From Betaproteobacteria bacterium (lineage in GTDB: Bacteria > Pseudomonadota > Gammaproteobacteria > Burkholderiales > SG8-41): 64,000 bases of DNA. The stretch spans positions 1-64,000 of the forward strand of contig JACPTK010000033.1 in NCBI GenBank assembly GCA_016192825.1, written 5' to 3'. Under the pieces are notes generated by a model. The model was given only the letters and a program-made list of their open reading frames with translations. It ran no database searches and had not been told where the DNA came from. Of the stretch, positions 7,568-15,846 are shown piece by piece. Position numbers and translations under genes: made by a program. Numbering within the stretch: the stretch's first letter is position 1; the number at the start of each line of letters is the position of its first letter.

Positions 7568-7792
7568 GGCGTTTTGCACCCCTCGATGCCGGTCAGGAAC
7601 ATCAAGGAGTTCATCGCTCTGGCGAAGCAACGCCCCGGGCAGATTCAATATGCGACGGGCGGCGCGGGCACCGCCAACCACATCGCCGCGGAGGCGATAC
7701 GCCTTGCCTCGGGCATCAACATCGAATACATCGGTTCCACGCCCGGGCAGTGCGACGCGTTCCTGCGGGAGCAGGTGCCGGTGTGGGGGTGA
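7568..7792 (+). pseudogene. TctC/Bug receptor relic
   Basis: In frame from 7568, translation gives VLHPSMPVRNIKEFIALAKQ and a following ATGGAGTANHIAAEAIRL segment, matching the middle of Bug receptors, then jumps to DAFLREQVPVWG, which resembles the C-terminal end. The 5' third, part of the middle and the last residues are gone. No start codon is plausible. It is a deletion relic, 49 bp upstream of the VOC gene start on the other strand. Confidence 0.75.
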
Positions 7793-7837
7793 TCGTCACG
7801 GCCGCCGTGGCCCGCATCGACTAGCGGCCTGGTACTG

Positions 7838-7923
7838 CGTGATTGGTGAGTGGTGAGTGGTGAGTGGTGACAGCGTAAACACCTCTCTCCTCATCCCTCA
7901 TCCCTCCGCCCTCATCCCTCCCC
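7838..7923. repeat. Heptamer arrays (GTGAGTG)n and (CATCCCT)n
   Basis: At 7838-7871 five near-perfect GTGAGTG/GTGATTG units; at 7889-7923 four units of CATCCCTC/CCGCCCT type. They fill the gap between the TctC relic and the 3' end of the lipoprotein gene. Confidence 0.65.
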
Positions 7924-8543
7924 TATCGGGCCGAGGCCTCGACGCAGAAATCCGCCAGCCGCGCGAGCAGTCGCTGCAACGCCCCGTTAGCCGCGATCAC
8001 GCCGCCATAAGCGTCCTCCGTCGGGGCGCTTTCGATTTCGTCGAACACCCGCGTCGCCAACACCCGCTGGCGCGGCACGTCGATCAGCCGCGCGCGCAGG
8101 GTCAGTTGAACCCGGCTCGGTTTCGTCCCGAAATCGTGCTGCAGGCGGACGAGATCGGTGTCGAGCCGCAGGTCGGCCGGAACCACGTTCGGCATCCGCA
8201 CCACGGCGCGAAAGCCGCGGGACTGCTCCAGCGCCTGGGCGATAAGCGGCGCCAGCATGCGGGCCGGCGTGTCCGCCCAGCGATTCCGGGCGTAGTAGTC
8301 GAGCCGGTGCGGTTCCCGCACGTAGGCGATCCGCGCCGTGTCGAAGCCCGGTTGCGCCCGCGGCACGTCCACCGCCAGCACCAGATCCCGGTTCGGGCGT
8401 TCGGGTCCCGCGACAGGCCGCGCATCGAGCAGGTAGATATTCGTGTGCTCGACCGGCGGCGGCTGCAGGCCGGCGCAGCCGCCGAGCAATGCAAACGCCG
8501 CGGCCAGGGCGAGCGCGCGAGTGGTCGCTGGATTCCGCATCAC
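7923..8543 (-). CDS. PqiC/YmbA-type ABC transport auxiliary lipoprotein
   Basis: A 206-residue lipoprotein with signal peptide and lipobox LLGGC (Cys about residue 23). The mature part has the YLLDARP start and the repeated strand pattern typical of the ABC-type transport auxiliary (DUF330/PqiC) family, which sits on the inner face of the outer membrane and works with MCE proteins in phospholipid movement. It is last in the minus-strand Mla-like operon, 10 bp after the MlaD gene, which agrees with this role. Confidence 0.85.
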   Translation of the reverse strand: MMRNPATTRALALAAAFALLGGCAGLQPPPVEHTNIYLLDARPVAGPERPNRDLVLAVDVPRAQPGFDTARIAYVREPHRLDYYARNRWADTPARMLAPLIAQALEQSRGFRAVVRMPNVVPADLRLDTDLVRLQHDFGTKPSRVQLTLRARLIDVPRQRVLATRVFDEIESAPTEDAYGGVIAANGALQRLLARLADFCVEASAR

Positions 8544-8553
8544 GGCGCCCGCC

Positions 8554-9480
8554 CTATTCTCCCGGACCCGGCTTCGACGGCGGCTTGCCGTACAGGAGCT
8601 GCGCCGGGTTGCGCTCCAGCTCCTCGCTGAATCGCCGCAGCGTTCCGGTCAGCTCCCGCAACTCCGCGACCAGCAGGTGCGCTTCGGGCAGGGTCTCCGC
8701 CGTGAATCGCTGCACGTCGGGACGGGCGCCTGCAACCACGCTGCCCGCGGCCGCGCTCGCGCGAGCGACCTCGGCCGCCATCCTGTCCAGGGCATCGGCG
8801 CTCTTCTGCATGCGTTCCGTGAGTTTGGGCAGCTCCGCGGTCAGTTGCGCGGTGTTCTTCGCGGCACGCGCTGCGTCCGCGAGGCCCGCGTCGATCGTCG
8901 CCGCGCGCGCCGCCAGAGTGCGCGACAGGACCTGGAGATCCGCGACGGTCTGCTTGAACGCGCGCCGGTTGTCCTCATCCATCAGCGCGTTGACACCTTC
9001 GCTGGTCAGATTGAGGTTGGCAAGCAGCGTGGTGATCGCCGAATCGAGACGCACCATGAGCGACGCGCCGGAGCGGATCGTCGGGTATTCCTCCCCCGCA
9101 CCCGCCTCGAGCAGCTTCGAGTCGCGACTGCTCCCCGACAATTCCACGTAGGCGATGCCGGTCAGCCCGTGCGTGCGCAGCACCGCGAGCGTGTCCACTT
9201 TCACGGGCGTGCCGCGCTCGATGTCGAGCGTCAATTCCACCTTCTCTACGTTGCCCGCCGCCAGCGCGATCTTGCGCACGCGGCCGACCTCGACGCCGCG
9301 GTACTTGACCGAAGCGTAAAGGCTCAGCCCCGCCACCGATTCGCTCATGTAGGTGAGATAGGTGTCGTACGTCTTGCGATAGGATTTCTCGCTGCTCAGC
9401 CACAGTACGCCGCCGATCAGCGCCGTGCCGAGCACCAGCACGAATGCCCCGACCACGATGTAGTTTACTTTCGATTCCAT
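8554..9480 (-). CDS. mlaD: MCE-domain (MlaD-like) lipid transport protein
   Basis: A 308-residue protein anchored by one N-terminal transmembrane helix (residues about 8-28), followed by a single MCE domain (about 40-120; contains SLYASVKYRGVEVGRV and LTGIAYVELSG) and a long C-terminal helical stretch (about 150-290) rich in Ala, Leu and Arg. Single-MCE proteins with long helices form hexameric tunnels or needles for phospholipids across the periplasm. The start overlaps the MlaF gene by 16 bp, which indicates translational coupling. It is longer than E. coli MlaD (183 aa) and closer to the 'PqiB/LetB-lite' type seen in Betaproteobacteria. Confidence 0.88.
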   Translation of the reverse strand: MESKVNYIVVGAFVLVLGTALIGGVLWLSSEKSYRKTYDTYLTYMSESVAGLSLYASVKYRGVEVGRVRKIALAAGNVEKVELTLDIERGTPVKVDTLAVLRTHGLTGIAYVELSGSSRDSKLLEAGAGEEYPTIRSGASLMVRLDSAITTLLANLNLTSEGVNALMDEDNRRAFKQTVADLQVLSRTLAARAATIDAGLADAARAAKNTAQLTAELPKLTERMQKSADALDRMAAEVARASAAAGSVVAGARPDVQRFTAETLPEAHLLVAELRELTGTLRRFSEELERNPAQLLYGKPPSKPGPGE

Positions 9481-10247
9481 GCCTGCCCGCGCGCGGAGCG
9501 CCCGCGCGGCCCGTAGAAATACTCGCGGATCAGGGCGTGGCCGGATTGCGACAGCTCCGCCATCGTGCCCACGCCCAATATCGTTCCCTCGCCCAGCACC
9601 GCCACGCGGTCCGCCGCCCGCCACAGCAGGTCGAGGTCGTGGGTGACCATCATGATGGTGAGACCGAGCGCGTCGCGCAAATGCCGCACCAGCTCGTCGA
9701 TGCCGGTCGCGCTCAGGGGATCCAGGCCGGCGGTCGGCTCGTCGAGAAACAGCAATTCGGGATCGAGGGCGATGGCGCGCGCGAGCGCTGCGCGCTTGCG
9801 CATGCCGCCGGAGAGCTCGCTGGGGTACTTGGGACCGGCGTCGGCCGGCAGGCCCGCGAGCGCGATCTTCACGGCCGCGATCTCGTCGATCAGGGCATCG
9901 CTGAGGGGCGTGTGCTCGCGCAGCACCATGCCGACGTTCTCGGCCACCGTGAGCGAGCTGAACAGCGCGCCGCGCTCGAACATGACGCCCCAACGGCGCC
10001 GCAGCGGCAGCGCGCCCGTGTCGTCGAGCCCGACCACTTCCCGCCCGAACACCCGGATCGAGCCCGACACCGGCTGCTGCAGCGCGATGGTCTCGCGCAA
10101 CAGGGTGGACTTGCCGCAACCGCTCGCGCCGACCAGCGCGAAGATCTCGCCGCGCCGCACCGACACGCTCACGTTCTCGTGCACGACGGCGGCCCCGAAC
10201 CGCGTGTTGAGGTTGCTGATTTCGACGACTGCGTCGGCGGCCTGCAT
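9465..10247 (-). CDS. mlaF: Mla-type ABC transporter ATP-binding protein
   Basis: A 260-residue ATPase that drives lipid transfer through the MlaE permease. Walker A GASGCGKST (about 36-44), signature LSGGM (about 142-146), Walker B LLFLDEP (about 163-169) and H-loop VTHD (about 199) are all intact. Family assignment rests on the neighbours (MCE protein, MlaE permease) and the MlaF-type GVMFERGALFSSLTVAEN segment. A palindromic element of 208 bp separates it from the upstream permease gene, so co-transcription may be reduced. Confidence 0.9.
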   Translation of the reverse strand: MQAADAVVEISNLNTRFGAAVVHENVSVSVRRGEIFALVGASGCGKSTLLRETIALQQPVSGSIRVFGREVVGLDDTGALPLRRRWGVMFERGALFSSLTVAENVGMVLREHTPLSDALIDEIAAVKIALAGLPADAGPKYPSELSGGMRKRAALARAIALDPELLFLDEPTAGLDPLSATGIDELVRHLRDALGLTIMMVTHDLDLLWRAADRVAVLGEGTILGVGTMAELSQSGHALIREYFYGPRGRSARGQAWNRK

Positions 10248-10265
10248 GATTATTCCGCGCCTCTC

Positions 10266-10473
10266 TAGCAGCCTGTCGGACTTACCAGTCGGGACAGGCT
10301 GCTAAAGCAAAACCGGCCGGATTTCCACAAGATATCATTCAAATAGCCTCAACAGCCGCGTGAGCACGCACGTTTCTTCGTGGTTCGGGCCACTCAGTAG
10401 GGTTTTCGACCTCATTCCGGCGGCCGGTTTTGCATAAAGAGCTTGTCACATCGTAAGTCCGACAAGCTCCTAG
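10266..10473. repeat. Palindrome-flanked repeat element, copy 1 (208 bp)
   Basis: Two 35-39 bp palindromes (10266-10304, core CAGCCTGTCGGACTT; 10439-10473, core GTAAGTCCGACAAGCTC) flank a central part with an inner inverted repeat GCAAAACCGGCCG (10307-10319) / CGGCCGGTTTTGC (10421-10433). The same layout recurs at 56173-56384, and a single palindrome at 49868-49906. The right end supplies CTAG that contains the TAG stop codon of the permease gene. This is a REP-doublet or MITE-like element without coding capacity. Confidence 0.75.
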
Positions 10474-11612
10474 ATGTCGAGATAGCTGAACGCAACCGAA
10501 AACAGCGCGTCGGACAGGATCACCAGGAAGATCGCGTGCACCACGCTCACGGTCGTCCGATGCCCCACGCTTTCGGCGCTGCCGGAGACCTGGAATCCCT
10601 GGAAGCACCCCACCAGCGCGATGATGACCGCGAACACCGGCGCCTTGCCGATGCCGATCATGTAGGAGGTCAGGCTGACCGCTTCGTCGAGGCGGTCGAG
10701 GTACGCAATGAAACCGACGCCGAGCTGGGCCTTCGCCATGACCATTCCGCCGAGCACGCCCGTGACGTCGGTGAACACGGTGAGCAGCGGCAGCGCGATC
10801 ATCAGCGCGATCACCTTGGGCAGCACCAGCAGCTCGATCGGCCCCACGCCGATGGTGCGCAGAGCGTCGATCTCCTCGGTCACCTTCATGGTGCCGAGCT
10901 GCGCCGCGTACGCGGAGCCCGAGCGCCCGGCGACGATGATGGCGGTGAGCAGCGGGGAGAGCTCGCGCACCATGGAAAGGCCCACCAGGTCGGCGACGAA
11001 AATGTTCGCGCCGTAGTTCCGCAGCTGCTCCGCCCCCTGGTAGGCGATCACGATCCCCAACAGGAACGACAGCAGCCCCGTGATCGGCAGGGCGTCGAAT
11101 CCGGCCGTCTGCAGGTTGTAGAGGATCGGCCGCCACCGGATGCGGCGCGGGCGGAGGAGCGATTGCAGCAGAACGAGGGCGCTCTCGCCGAGAAAAGAAA
11201 TCATGCCGAGCATCTCGAGCAGGAAGCGCCACGCCTCCCGGCCAAGCCTGACCGACAGCGACGGTGCGCCCGCCGCGGCTTCCGCGACCGGCGCGCGTGC
11301 CGCGATCAACTGCAGCAGCGCGTCGAACTCCGGGCGCAACCCCTCCACCCGCGCGGGGCGCTTCCGCCCCGCCAGCGTGCGGAGCGTTCGGTGCAGCAGC
11401 CACGCCCCCGAGGTATCCATCGCGGTCACCCTCGATGCATCGAGCACGACCTCGCCCTCGCCGGACCAGGAAAAATCCTCGAGCCGGCGTTCCAGCTGCG
11501 CGATTCCGCGCACGGTCCATGCGCCGGCGCAACGGTATTCCCCCCGCGCTTCTCCCGGGTGGATGTCCGCGCCGGCGATCAGTTCCGCTGTGCCAACGAG
11601 ATCGGCTGCCAT
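10470..11612 (-). CDS. mlaE: MlaE family permease with N-terminal STAS domain
   Basis: A 380-residue inner-membrane permease. Residues about 1-95 form a STAS (MlaB-like) domain, seen in VVLDASRVTAMDTSGAWLL; the rest is MlaE, with the conserved QGAEQLRNYGAN, LSPLLTAIIVAGRSGSAYAA and TMKVTEEIDAL segments and five or six hydrophobic helices. The fusion replaces the separate MlaB subunit. Start at ATG 11612 is chosen because the STAS fold begins soon after. It is first in the operon permease-ATPase-MCE-lipoprotein. Its stop codon lies in the end of the repeat element at 10266-10473. Confidence 0.9.
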   Translation of the reverse strand: MAADLVGTAELIAGADIHPGEARGEYRCAGAWTVRGIAQLERRLEDFSWSGEGEVVLDASRVTAMDTSGAWLLHRTLRTLAGRKRPARVEGLRPEFDALLQLIAARAPVAEAAAGAPSLSVRLGREAWRFLLEMLGMISFLGESALVLLQSLLRPRRIRWRPILYNLQTAGFDALPITGLLSFLLGIVIAYQGAEQLRNYGANIFVADLVGLSMVRELSPLLTAIIVAGRSGSAYAAQLGTMKVTEEIDALRTIGVGPIELLVLPKVIALMIALPLLTVFTDVTGVLGGMVMAKAQLGVGFIAYLDRLDEAVSLTSYMIGIGKAPVFAVIIALVGCFQGFQVSGSAESVGHRTTVSVVHAIFLVILSDALFSVAFSYLDI

Positions 11613-11799
11613 CACCGGAATCCGTATACAGGCCCTTGTTTCCACGAGGATTGCGCCACCGGCGACATCCTCGCTGAAAGCAGGACACGGATTATTGACA
11701 TGGATCAACCTGCCGCCATGCCATGGCCCCGCATGCGCATCATGGTAAGCAGCGACCTGGAGCATTTTCCCCGGAAACAAGCGAGCGCGAAACAGGGCA

Positions 11800-11943
11800 T
11801 TGGGTCAACACGAAATCGAATGCGAAGCGCTGGAAGAATGTGACCGCCGTCCCGAAGGCTGGTGCTGCGTCGAGGTCGCGGGCGTCGCGCGCGATTCGCG
11901 CGACGGGTGTACGTGTTCAATCGCGGCGCGCAACCCGTCAATG
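11800..11943 (+). pseudogene. Relic of an NHL-repeat gene (5' fragment)
   Basis: Translation from 11800 gives EIECEALEECDRRPEGW and VEVAGVARDSRD, clearly the same as the first 45 residues of the intact NHL protein at 13051 (IEFEVLEGWDRLPEGW, VEVAGVACDSRD). DNA identity is high through GTGTACGTGTTCAA, after a one-base frame change. The rest of the gene is missing. It is a leftover of a duplication or of a rearrangement that placed small genes between the two copies. Confidence 0.75.
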
Positions 11944-12103
11944 ATTGCTCTTTCCGCCCGACCCGCGTATAAGAATGGAAGGCGTTTAGTTTCCTCTCCT
12001 TGGGTCCGGTTCTTTCCGCGCCGCTCCTGCAACCGCGTCGCTCAGGGCCTGGGATTGAACATAACCGGACTTGCCTCCGTCCACCGTTTCGTCATAGGCG
12101 CTC

Positions 12104-12325
12104 ATGGCCGTCATCGCAACCGCACTGCAGCCGGGAGAACTGGAATCGCTGCGCCAGCTCACCCGCGGGGCGGCGAAGAAGCGCATCCCGGTCGATCACG
12201 TCGAGAAACTGGTTGGCTTCGGTTTTGCAAGAATACGGGCCGGTACGCCGATCATCACTACCCGCGGCCACGCGAAACTGGCGTTCGAAATCACCCGCTC
12301 CAGCTGGTTTGCCACGCCGGTTTGA
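12104..12325 (+). CDS. Small winged-helix-like hypothetical protein
   Basis: A 73-residue protein starting at ATG 12104. The pattern LxxLRxLTxxxxxxxIPxxHxxxLxxxG, then TTRGHAKLAFE, resembles a short winged helix. It shares this pattern with the next gene, so the two are paralogues. First gene of a tight plus-strand operon ending with RRM and NHL proteins. A DNA- or RNA-binding role is inference. Confidence 0.55.
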   Translation: MAVIATALQPGELESLRQLTRGAAKKRIPVDHVEKLVGFGFARIRAGTPIITTRGHAKLAFEITRSSWFATPV

Positions 12326-12348
12326 GCCGACCCGGAGAGGCGCGAGCG

Positions 12349-12531
12349 ATGGATCAGGTGGTTGGTTTTGACGAGTTGCGCTGGCTCCAGGAGCTGACTT
12401 TGAAGACGCGGAGGGAGGAGATTCCCGAAGCCATCGGGGCCAGGCTGCTGACGAGAGGACTCATCGAGCGGGAGGCCGGCGGCTTTGCGCTTACGTCAAG
12501 GGGACGCATCGCGCTGACCAAGCTGGGTTGA
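12349..12531 (+). CDS. Small winged-helix-like hypothetical protein, paralogue of preceding gene
   Basis: A 60-residue protein; ATG at 12349-12351 is preceded by GGAGAGG at about 12334, a good ribosome binding site. LRWLQELT, IPEAIGARLLTRGLIE and LTSRGRIALTKLG match the pattern of the preceding protein (LESLRQLT, IPVDHVEKLVGFGFA, TTRGHAKLAF). Short proteins with ...GL...G...LTxxGR usually are the recognition-helix/wing part of MarR/ArsR-like folds. Function unknown. Confidence 0.6.
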   Translation: MDQVVGFDELRWLQELTLKTRREEIPEAIGARLLTRGLIEREAGGFALTSRGRIALTKLG

Positions 12532-12535
12532 CGTC

Positions 12536-12775
12536 ATGAAAGTACAGATGATGCACGTCGAGACCGTTCCCGGCAGAGTGCTGGTCGGTCCGAAAAAGTT
12601 GCGCAACAGTTACGTCCGCATCGTTTCCCTGAAAGATGGCTCCGGGCGCATCGAAAAACTCGATCTCCCCTCGGGCGCCTGGTTGCAAGCGCCCGAAAGC
12701 GTGACTTTCAGCGAGGTCTGGAGCGCGCCCTCGGCGCCGCTGTTGCTGCTGGCGGAGATGGAAGGAAAGCTATGA
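12536..12775 (+). CDS. Hypothetical protein (79 aa)
   Basis: A small soluble protein with beta-strand pattern and no recognised motif; the C-terminus is Leu-rich (APLLLLAEMEGKL). It starts 4 bp after the preceding stop codon and overlaps the RRM gene by 4 bp (ATGA), so it is translationally coupled to both. Confidence 0.5.
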   Translation: MKVQMMHVETVPGRVLVGPKKLRNSYVRIVSLKDGSGRIEKLDLPSGAWLQAPESVTFSEVWSAPSAPLLLLAEMEGKL

Positions 12776-13035
12776 ATATCTTCGTGGGCAATCTCGGTCC
12801 CGACGTGACCGAAGAGGAAATCGAGGAACTGTTCAAGCCGTTCGGCCAGGTCGGGTCGGTGCAGCTGGTGCGAGAGCTGTTCACCGGCAAGGTCAAGGGC
12901 TTCGGCTTCGTGGAGATGCCGGGTAAGGCGCACTCGCTTGCCGCGATCGCCGGCCTCAACGGCAAGGAATTCGCCGGGCGACCGCTGAAGGTGAACGAAG
13001 CGCGGCCCCGCCCCGAGCGCGGCCGGCGGCGGTAA
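12772..13035 (+). CDS. RRM-domain RNA-binding protein
   Basis: An 87-residue protein that is a single RNA recognition motif with a basic tail. RNP2 is IFVGNL (residues 3-8) and RNP1 is KGFGFVEM (about 43-50); both aromatic contact positions are present. Bacterial RRM proteins of this size (the Rbp family of cyanobacteria and proteobacteria) bind RNA and are often cold or stress related. The tail PRPERGRRR is typical. The last residue of the preceding gene overlaps its start. Confidence 0.9.
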   Translation: MNIFVGNLGPDVTEEEIEELFKPFGQVGSVQLVRELFTGKVKGFGFVEMPGKAHSLAAIAGLNGKEFAGRPLKVNEARPRPERGRRR

Positions 13036-13050
13036 AAGCGCGCGCGAGAC

Positions 13051-14070
13051 GTGGCATCGGGCCGGCACAAGATCGAATTTGAAGTGCTGGAGGGATGGGA
13101 CCGGCTTCCCGAGGGCTGGACCTACGTCGAGGTCGCCGGCGTCGCCTGCGACTCGCGCGACCGGGTGTACGTGTTCAACCGCGGCGCCCATCCCGTCATC
13201 GTGTTCGACAAGGAAGGGAAATTCCTGAATGCCTGGGGCGAGGGCCTGTTCAAGAACCCGCACGGCATCTTCATCGACCACCACGATCACCTGTGGCTGG
13301 CGGACGACAAGGACCACACGGTCCACAAGTTCACCACCGACGGCAAGCGGCTGATGACGCTGGGCGAGTCGGGCAAGGCCACGGACACGGGCTACAAGAT
13401 CGGTGTCAGCCCCGTGAAACGCGCCGCGGGGCCGTTTCACCGCGTCACCAACGTAGCTGTGCTGCCCGGCGGCGACCTGTACATCGCCGACGGCTACGGC
13501 AACGCCCGCGTCCACAAGTTTTCCCGGGACGGCAAGCTGCTGTTCTCCTGGGGTGAGCCCGGGCGCGGGCCGGGCCAGTTCATCCTGCCCCACGGCATTG
13601 CGGTGGACAGCGCGGGGCTGGTGTACGTCGCGGATCGCGAGAACTCGCGGGTGCAGGTCTTCAATCCCAAGGGGGAATACCTGCGCGAGTGGACGTTCCT
13701 GAACCGCCCCTACGACATCTTCATCGACGACCAGGACTTGGTGCACATCGCCGAGGGCGGCTTCCTCAATTACATGCACAAGCGGGCGGAAGGCCCCCTG
13801 CCCGGCCACGATCAGAGCATGATCTGCCCGCCGGAGGGCCACTCACCCATCGCCCGCGTGACGGTGTACGATCCCGACGGAAAGATTGCCGTGCAGATCG
13901 GCGGCGAAAACCCGATCCTGCCCGGCAACTTCATCGCGCCGCACGGCATCTGGGCGGACCGGCGCGGCGATCTCTACGTCGGCGAAGTCGTGGTGCAGTC
14001 CGGCGCCGTGAAACGCATGGCGCCGCTCACGCCGCACGCGTTTCAGAAGTTCAGGCGGCGGGCGGGCTGA
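13051..14070 (+). CDS. NHL-repeat beta-propeller protein (PAL-like)
   Basis: A 339-residue protein with GTG start at 13051. It holds about five NHL repeats (for example NPHGIFIDHHDHLWLADD, LPHGIAVDSAGLVYVADREN, APHGIWADRRGDLYVGE), the fold of peptidyl-alpha-hydroxyglycine alpha-amidating lyase. No signal peptide is seen, so it is probably cytosolic. The enzyme activity, if any, is unknown; related genes are common in catabolic clusters of Betaproteobacteria. A relic of a second copy lies at 11800. Terminator follows. Confidence 0.85.
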   Translation: MASGRHKIEFEVLEGWDRLPEGWTYVEVAGVACDSRDRVYVFNRGAHPVIVFDKEGKFLNAWGEGLFKNPHGIFIDHHDHLWLADDKDHTVHKFTTDGKRLMTLGESGKATDTGYKIGVSPVKRAAGPFHRVTNVAVLPGGDLYIADGYGNARVHKFSRDGKLLFSWGEPGRGPGQFILPHGIAVDSAGLVYVADRENSRVQVFNPKGEYLREWTFLNRPYDIFIDDQDLVHIAEGGFLNYMHKRAEGPLPGHDQSMICPPEGHSPIARVTVYDPDGKIAVQIGGENPILPGNFIAPHGIWADRRGDLYVGEVVVQSGAVKRMAPLTPHAFQKFRRRAG

Positions 14071-14100
14071 ACTCTAAGGCGGGAGGAGGAAGTACCACAA

Positions 14101-14122
14101 GGGGACGCACGTCCCCGTTTTT
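14101..14122 (+). terminator. Rho-independent terminator after the NHL gene
   Basis: GGGGACG and CGTCCCC form a 7-bp stem with a minimal loop, followed by GTTTTTC. Located 31 bp downstream of the operon end. Confidence 0.7.
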
Positions 14123-14182
14123 CTCGCCCCATACGCGAGCTGCCGGCAGCAAGAAGCTCGATATGCAAATGCGACTTTCCGA

Positions 14183-14656
14183 TCAGCTATCCGCCGCAAA
14201 GTATTTGCGCTCAACTTCCGAAGCAAACTCTATGGGCACCGCGATATTGCGGGATTGCTCGGTTACCGGCGCTTCCTGGCCATCCACTAACAGGCCTACG
14301 GTTCCCGATCGCGTAATCCAGTGGGCCGGCGAGAAGGCCTCCACCATCGTGCACGGCTGTGAAGCACGTATCCACGCCCAGTGGACCGCCATGCTAGGCA
14401 CGCGAAGGAAATCCCCGGCCCGCAATTGAAAGCCTTCCTGCTCCACGAATATCCAGATTTCCCCCTCGACTACGTAATTCAGCTGCTCGGCCACGTGCTT
14501 ATGTGGAGATGAGTGATAGCCACCCGCACGAGTTGCTACCATCATGCCGCACTGCGTGCCGTAGATCTGATACACGCTCATGGCGCCGCCGTGACCCACC
14601 TGTTGTTGCTTTTGGTTACCCGCCTGCATCTCGCTTTTGCTGATCTTCAGTGGCAT
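14183..14656 (-). CDS. Cupin-domain protein
   Basis: A 157-residue single-cupin protein. ATG at 14656 is chosen for the strong GGAGGAG upstream. Motif 1 is HSSPHKHVAEQLNYVVEGE (H-x-H and the downstream E), motif 2 is LRVPSMAVHW. These ligands would hold a metal. Small cupins act as isomerases, dioxygenases or sensors; the substrate is unknown. It is divergent from the TctC gene at 14807 with 150 bp between, a likely shared regulatory region. Confidence 0.8.
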   Translation of the reverse strand: MPLKISKSEMQAGNQKQQQVGHGGAMSVYQIYGTQCGMMVATRAGGYHSSPHKHVAEQLNYVVEGEIWIFVEQEGFQLRAGDFLRVPSMAVHWAWIRASQPCTMVEAFSPAHWITRSGTVGLLVDGQEAPVTEQSRNIAVPIEFASEVERKYFAADS

Positions 14657-14806
14657 TGAGTCTTCTCCTCCTGATTCCGTGATCCTATCCGGCCGGGTCG
14701 AAATTAAACCTGATCGCTCGGAGAATACCACTCACGCGATGGTGTATTCTATTCATTCGGATGCCAAAGCGTGGTGATACGAGCATCCACATCGCGGAGG
14801 GTCGTC

Positions 14807-15775
14807 ATGCGAAAGTTAGTCATATTCCTGGTCGCCGGACTGATCAGCGTTGCGGGTGACTATGCGTGGTCACAAGGATATCCAAGTCGGCCAATACGGC
14901 TGATTCTTCCTTACGCGCCGGGAGGTGGTTCGGATACCACGGCGCGGATTATCGCGAAGCACCTGACCCATTCGCTCAGGCAGCAGGTGATAGTCGACAA
15001 TCGACCGGGAGCGAGCGGCCTGCTTGGCCACGAGCTCGGGGCCAAAGCTACTCCCGACGGCTATACCCTGCTTTGGTGCACGATCGGCCCTATGGCAGTC
15101 AACGTGAGTCTCTACAGCAAGCTTCCGTATGACCCGGTCCGCGACTTCGAGCCGATTACGCTCACCGCAGATTCCCTTCAAGCACTGGTTGTGCATCCGA
15201 GCATTCCGGCACGTAATGTGAATGAATTTATCGCGTTAGCCAAGGCACAGCCGGAAAAGCTCAACTACGGTTCGTCCGGAAACGGCGGTGCACTTCACCT
15301 TGCCGGAGCGCTGTTTAACTTGATGGCCGGCGTCAATATGGTGCACGTTCCCTACAAGGGCGGCGCGCCGGCCATCGTCGACTTGGCCGGCGGCCATATC
15401 CAGGTGATGTTCGCGACGCTCATTACGTCGCTGCCTCACATCCGGGCCGGCCGATTCAGGGCCCTTGCGGTTACGACAGCCAAGCGCGCGCCGATGGTCC
15501 CCGAGCTCCCCACCATCGCCGAAGCCGGCCTCCCCGGCTACGCGGCCAGCAATTGGTACGGGGTTGTCGCTCCCGCGAGGACGCCGCAGCCCATCGTCAC
15601 GCAACTCAACCGCGAGATCGTGAAGATTCTCAATATGAAAGAAGTAACGAGCACTTATTTCGACCAAGGCCAGGTGGCGCTTCCGGTCACGCCCCAGGAA
15701 TTCCGCGCCTACCTGAAATCAGAAATCCAGAAATGGGGCAAGGTCATCAAGAATATCGGCCTCAAGGCGGGTTAA
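14807..15775 (+). CDS. Bug/TctC family substrate-binding protein
   Basis: A 322-residue periplasmic receptor. ATG at 14807 follows GGAGGG and gives a signal peptide cleaved near AWSQG. Family hallmarks: YPSRPIRLILPYAPGGGSDTTAR, VDNRPGASG, LPYDPVRDFEPI, VPYKGGAPAIVDLAGG and a C-terminal KSEIQKWGKVIKN. These receptors bind small carboxylates or amides for tripartite tricarboxylate transporters or act as sensors. The selenoprotein-like gene lies 71 bp downstream on the same strand, so they may be co-transcribed. Confidence 0.92.
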   Translation: MRKLVIFLVAGLISVAGDYAWSQGYPSRPIRLILPYAPGGGSDTTARIIAKHLTHSLRQQVIVDNRPGASGLLGHELGAKATPDGYTLLWCTIGPMAVNVSLYSKLPYDPVRDFEPITLTADSLQALVVHPSIPARNVNEFIALAKAQPEKLNYGSSGNGGALHLAGALFNLMAGVNMVHVPYKGGAPAIVDLAGGHIQVMFATLITSLPHIRAGRFRALAVTTAKRAPMVPELPTIAEAGLPGYAASNWYGVVAPARTPQPIVTQLNREIVKILNMKEVTSTYFDQGQVALPVTPQEFRAYLKSEIQKWGKVIKNIGLKAG

Positions 15776-15846
15776 CCGGATGCGAGGAACTGGAACGGCG
15801 CGCCGCGGCCCGATATCTCTGTCGAGCTGAAACGCAAGGCACCTCG

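Noticed and set aside
4007-7923. Possible CRISPR arrays from regularly repeated short words
   Set aside because: Units are 7 bp in direct tandem with no spacers and no cas genes, so they are tandem repeats.
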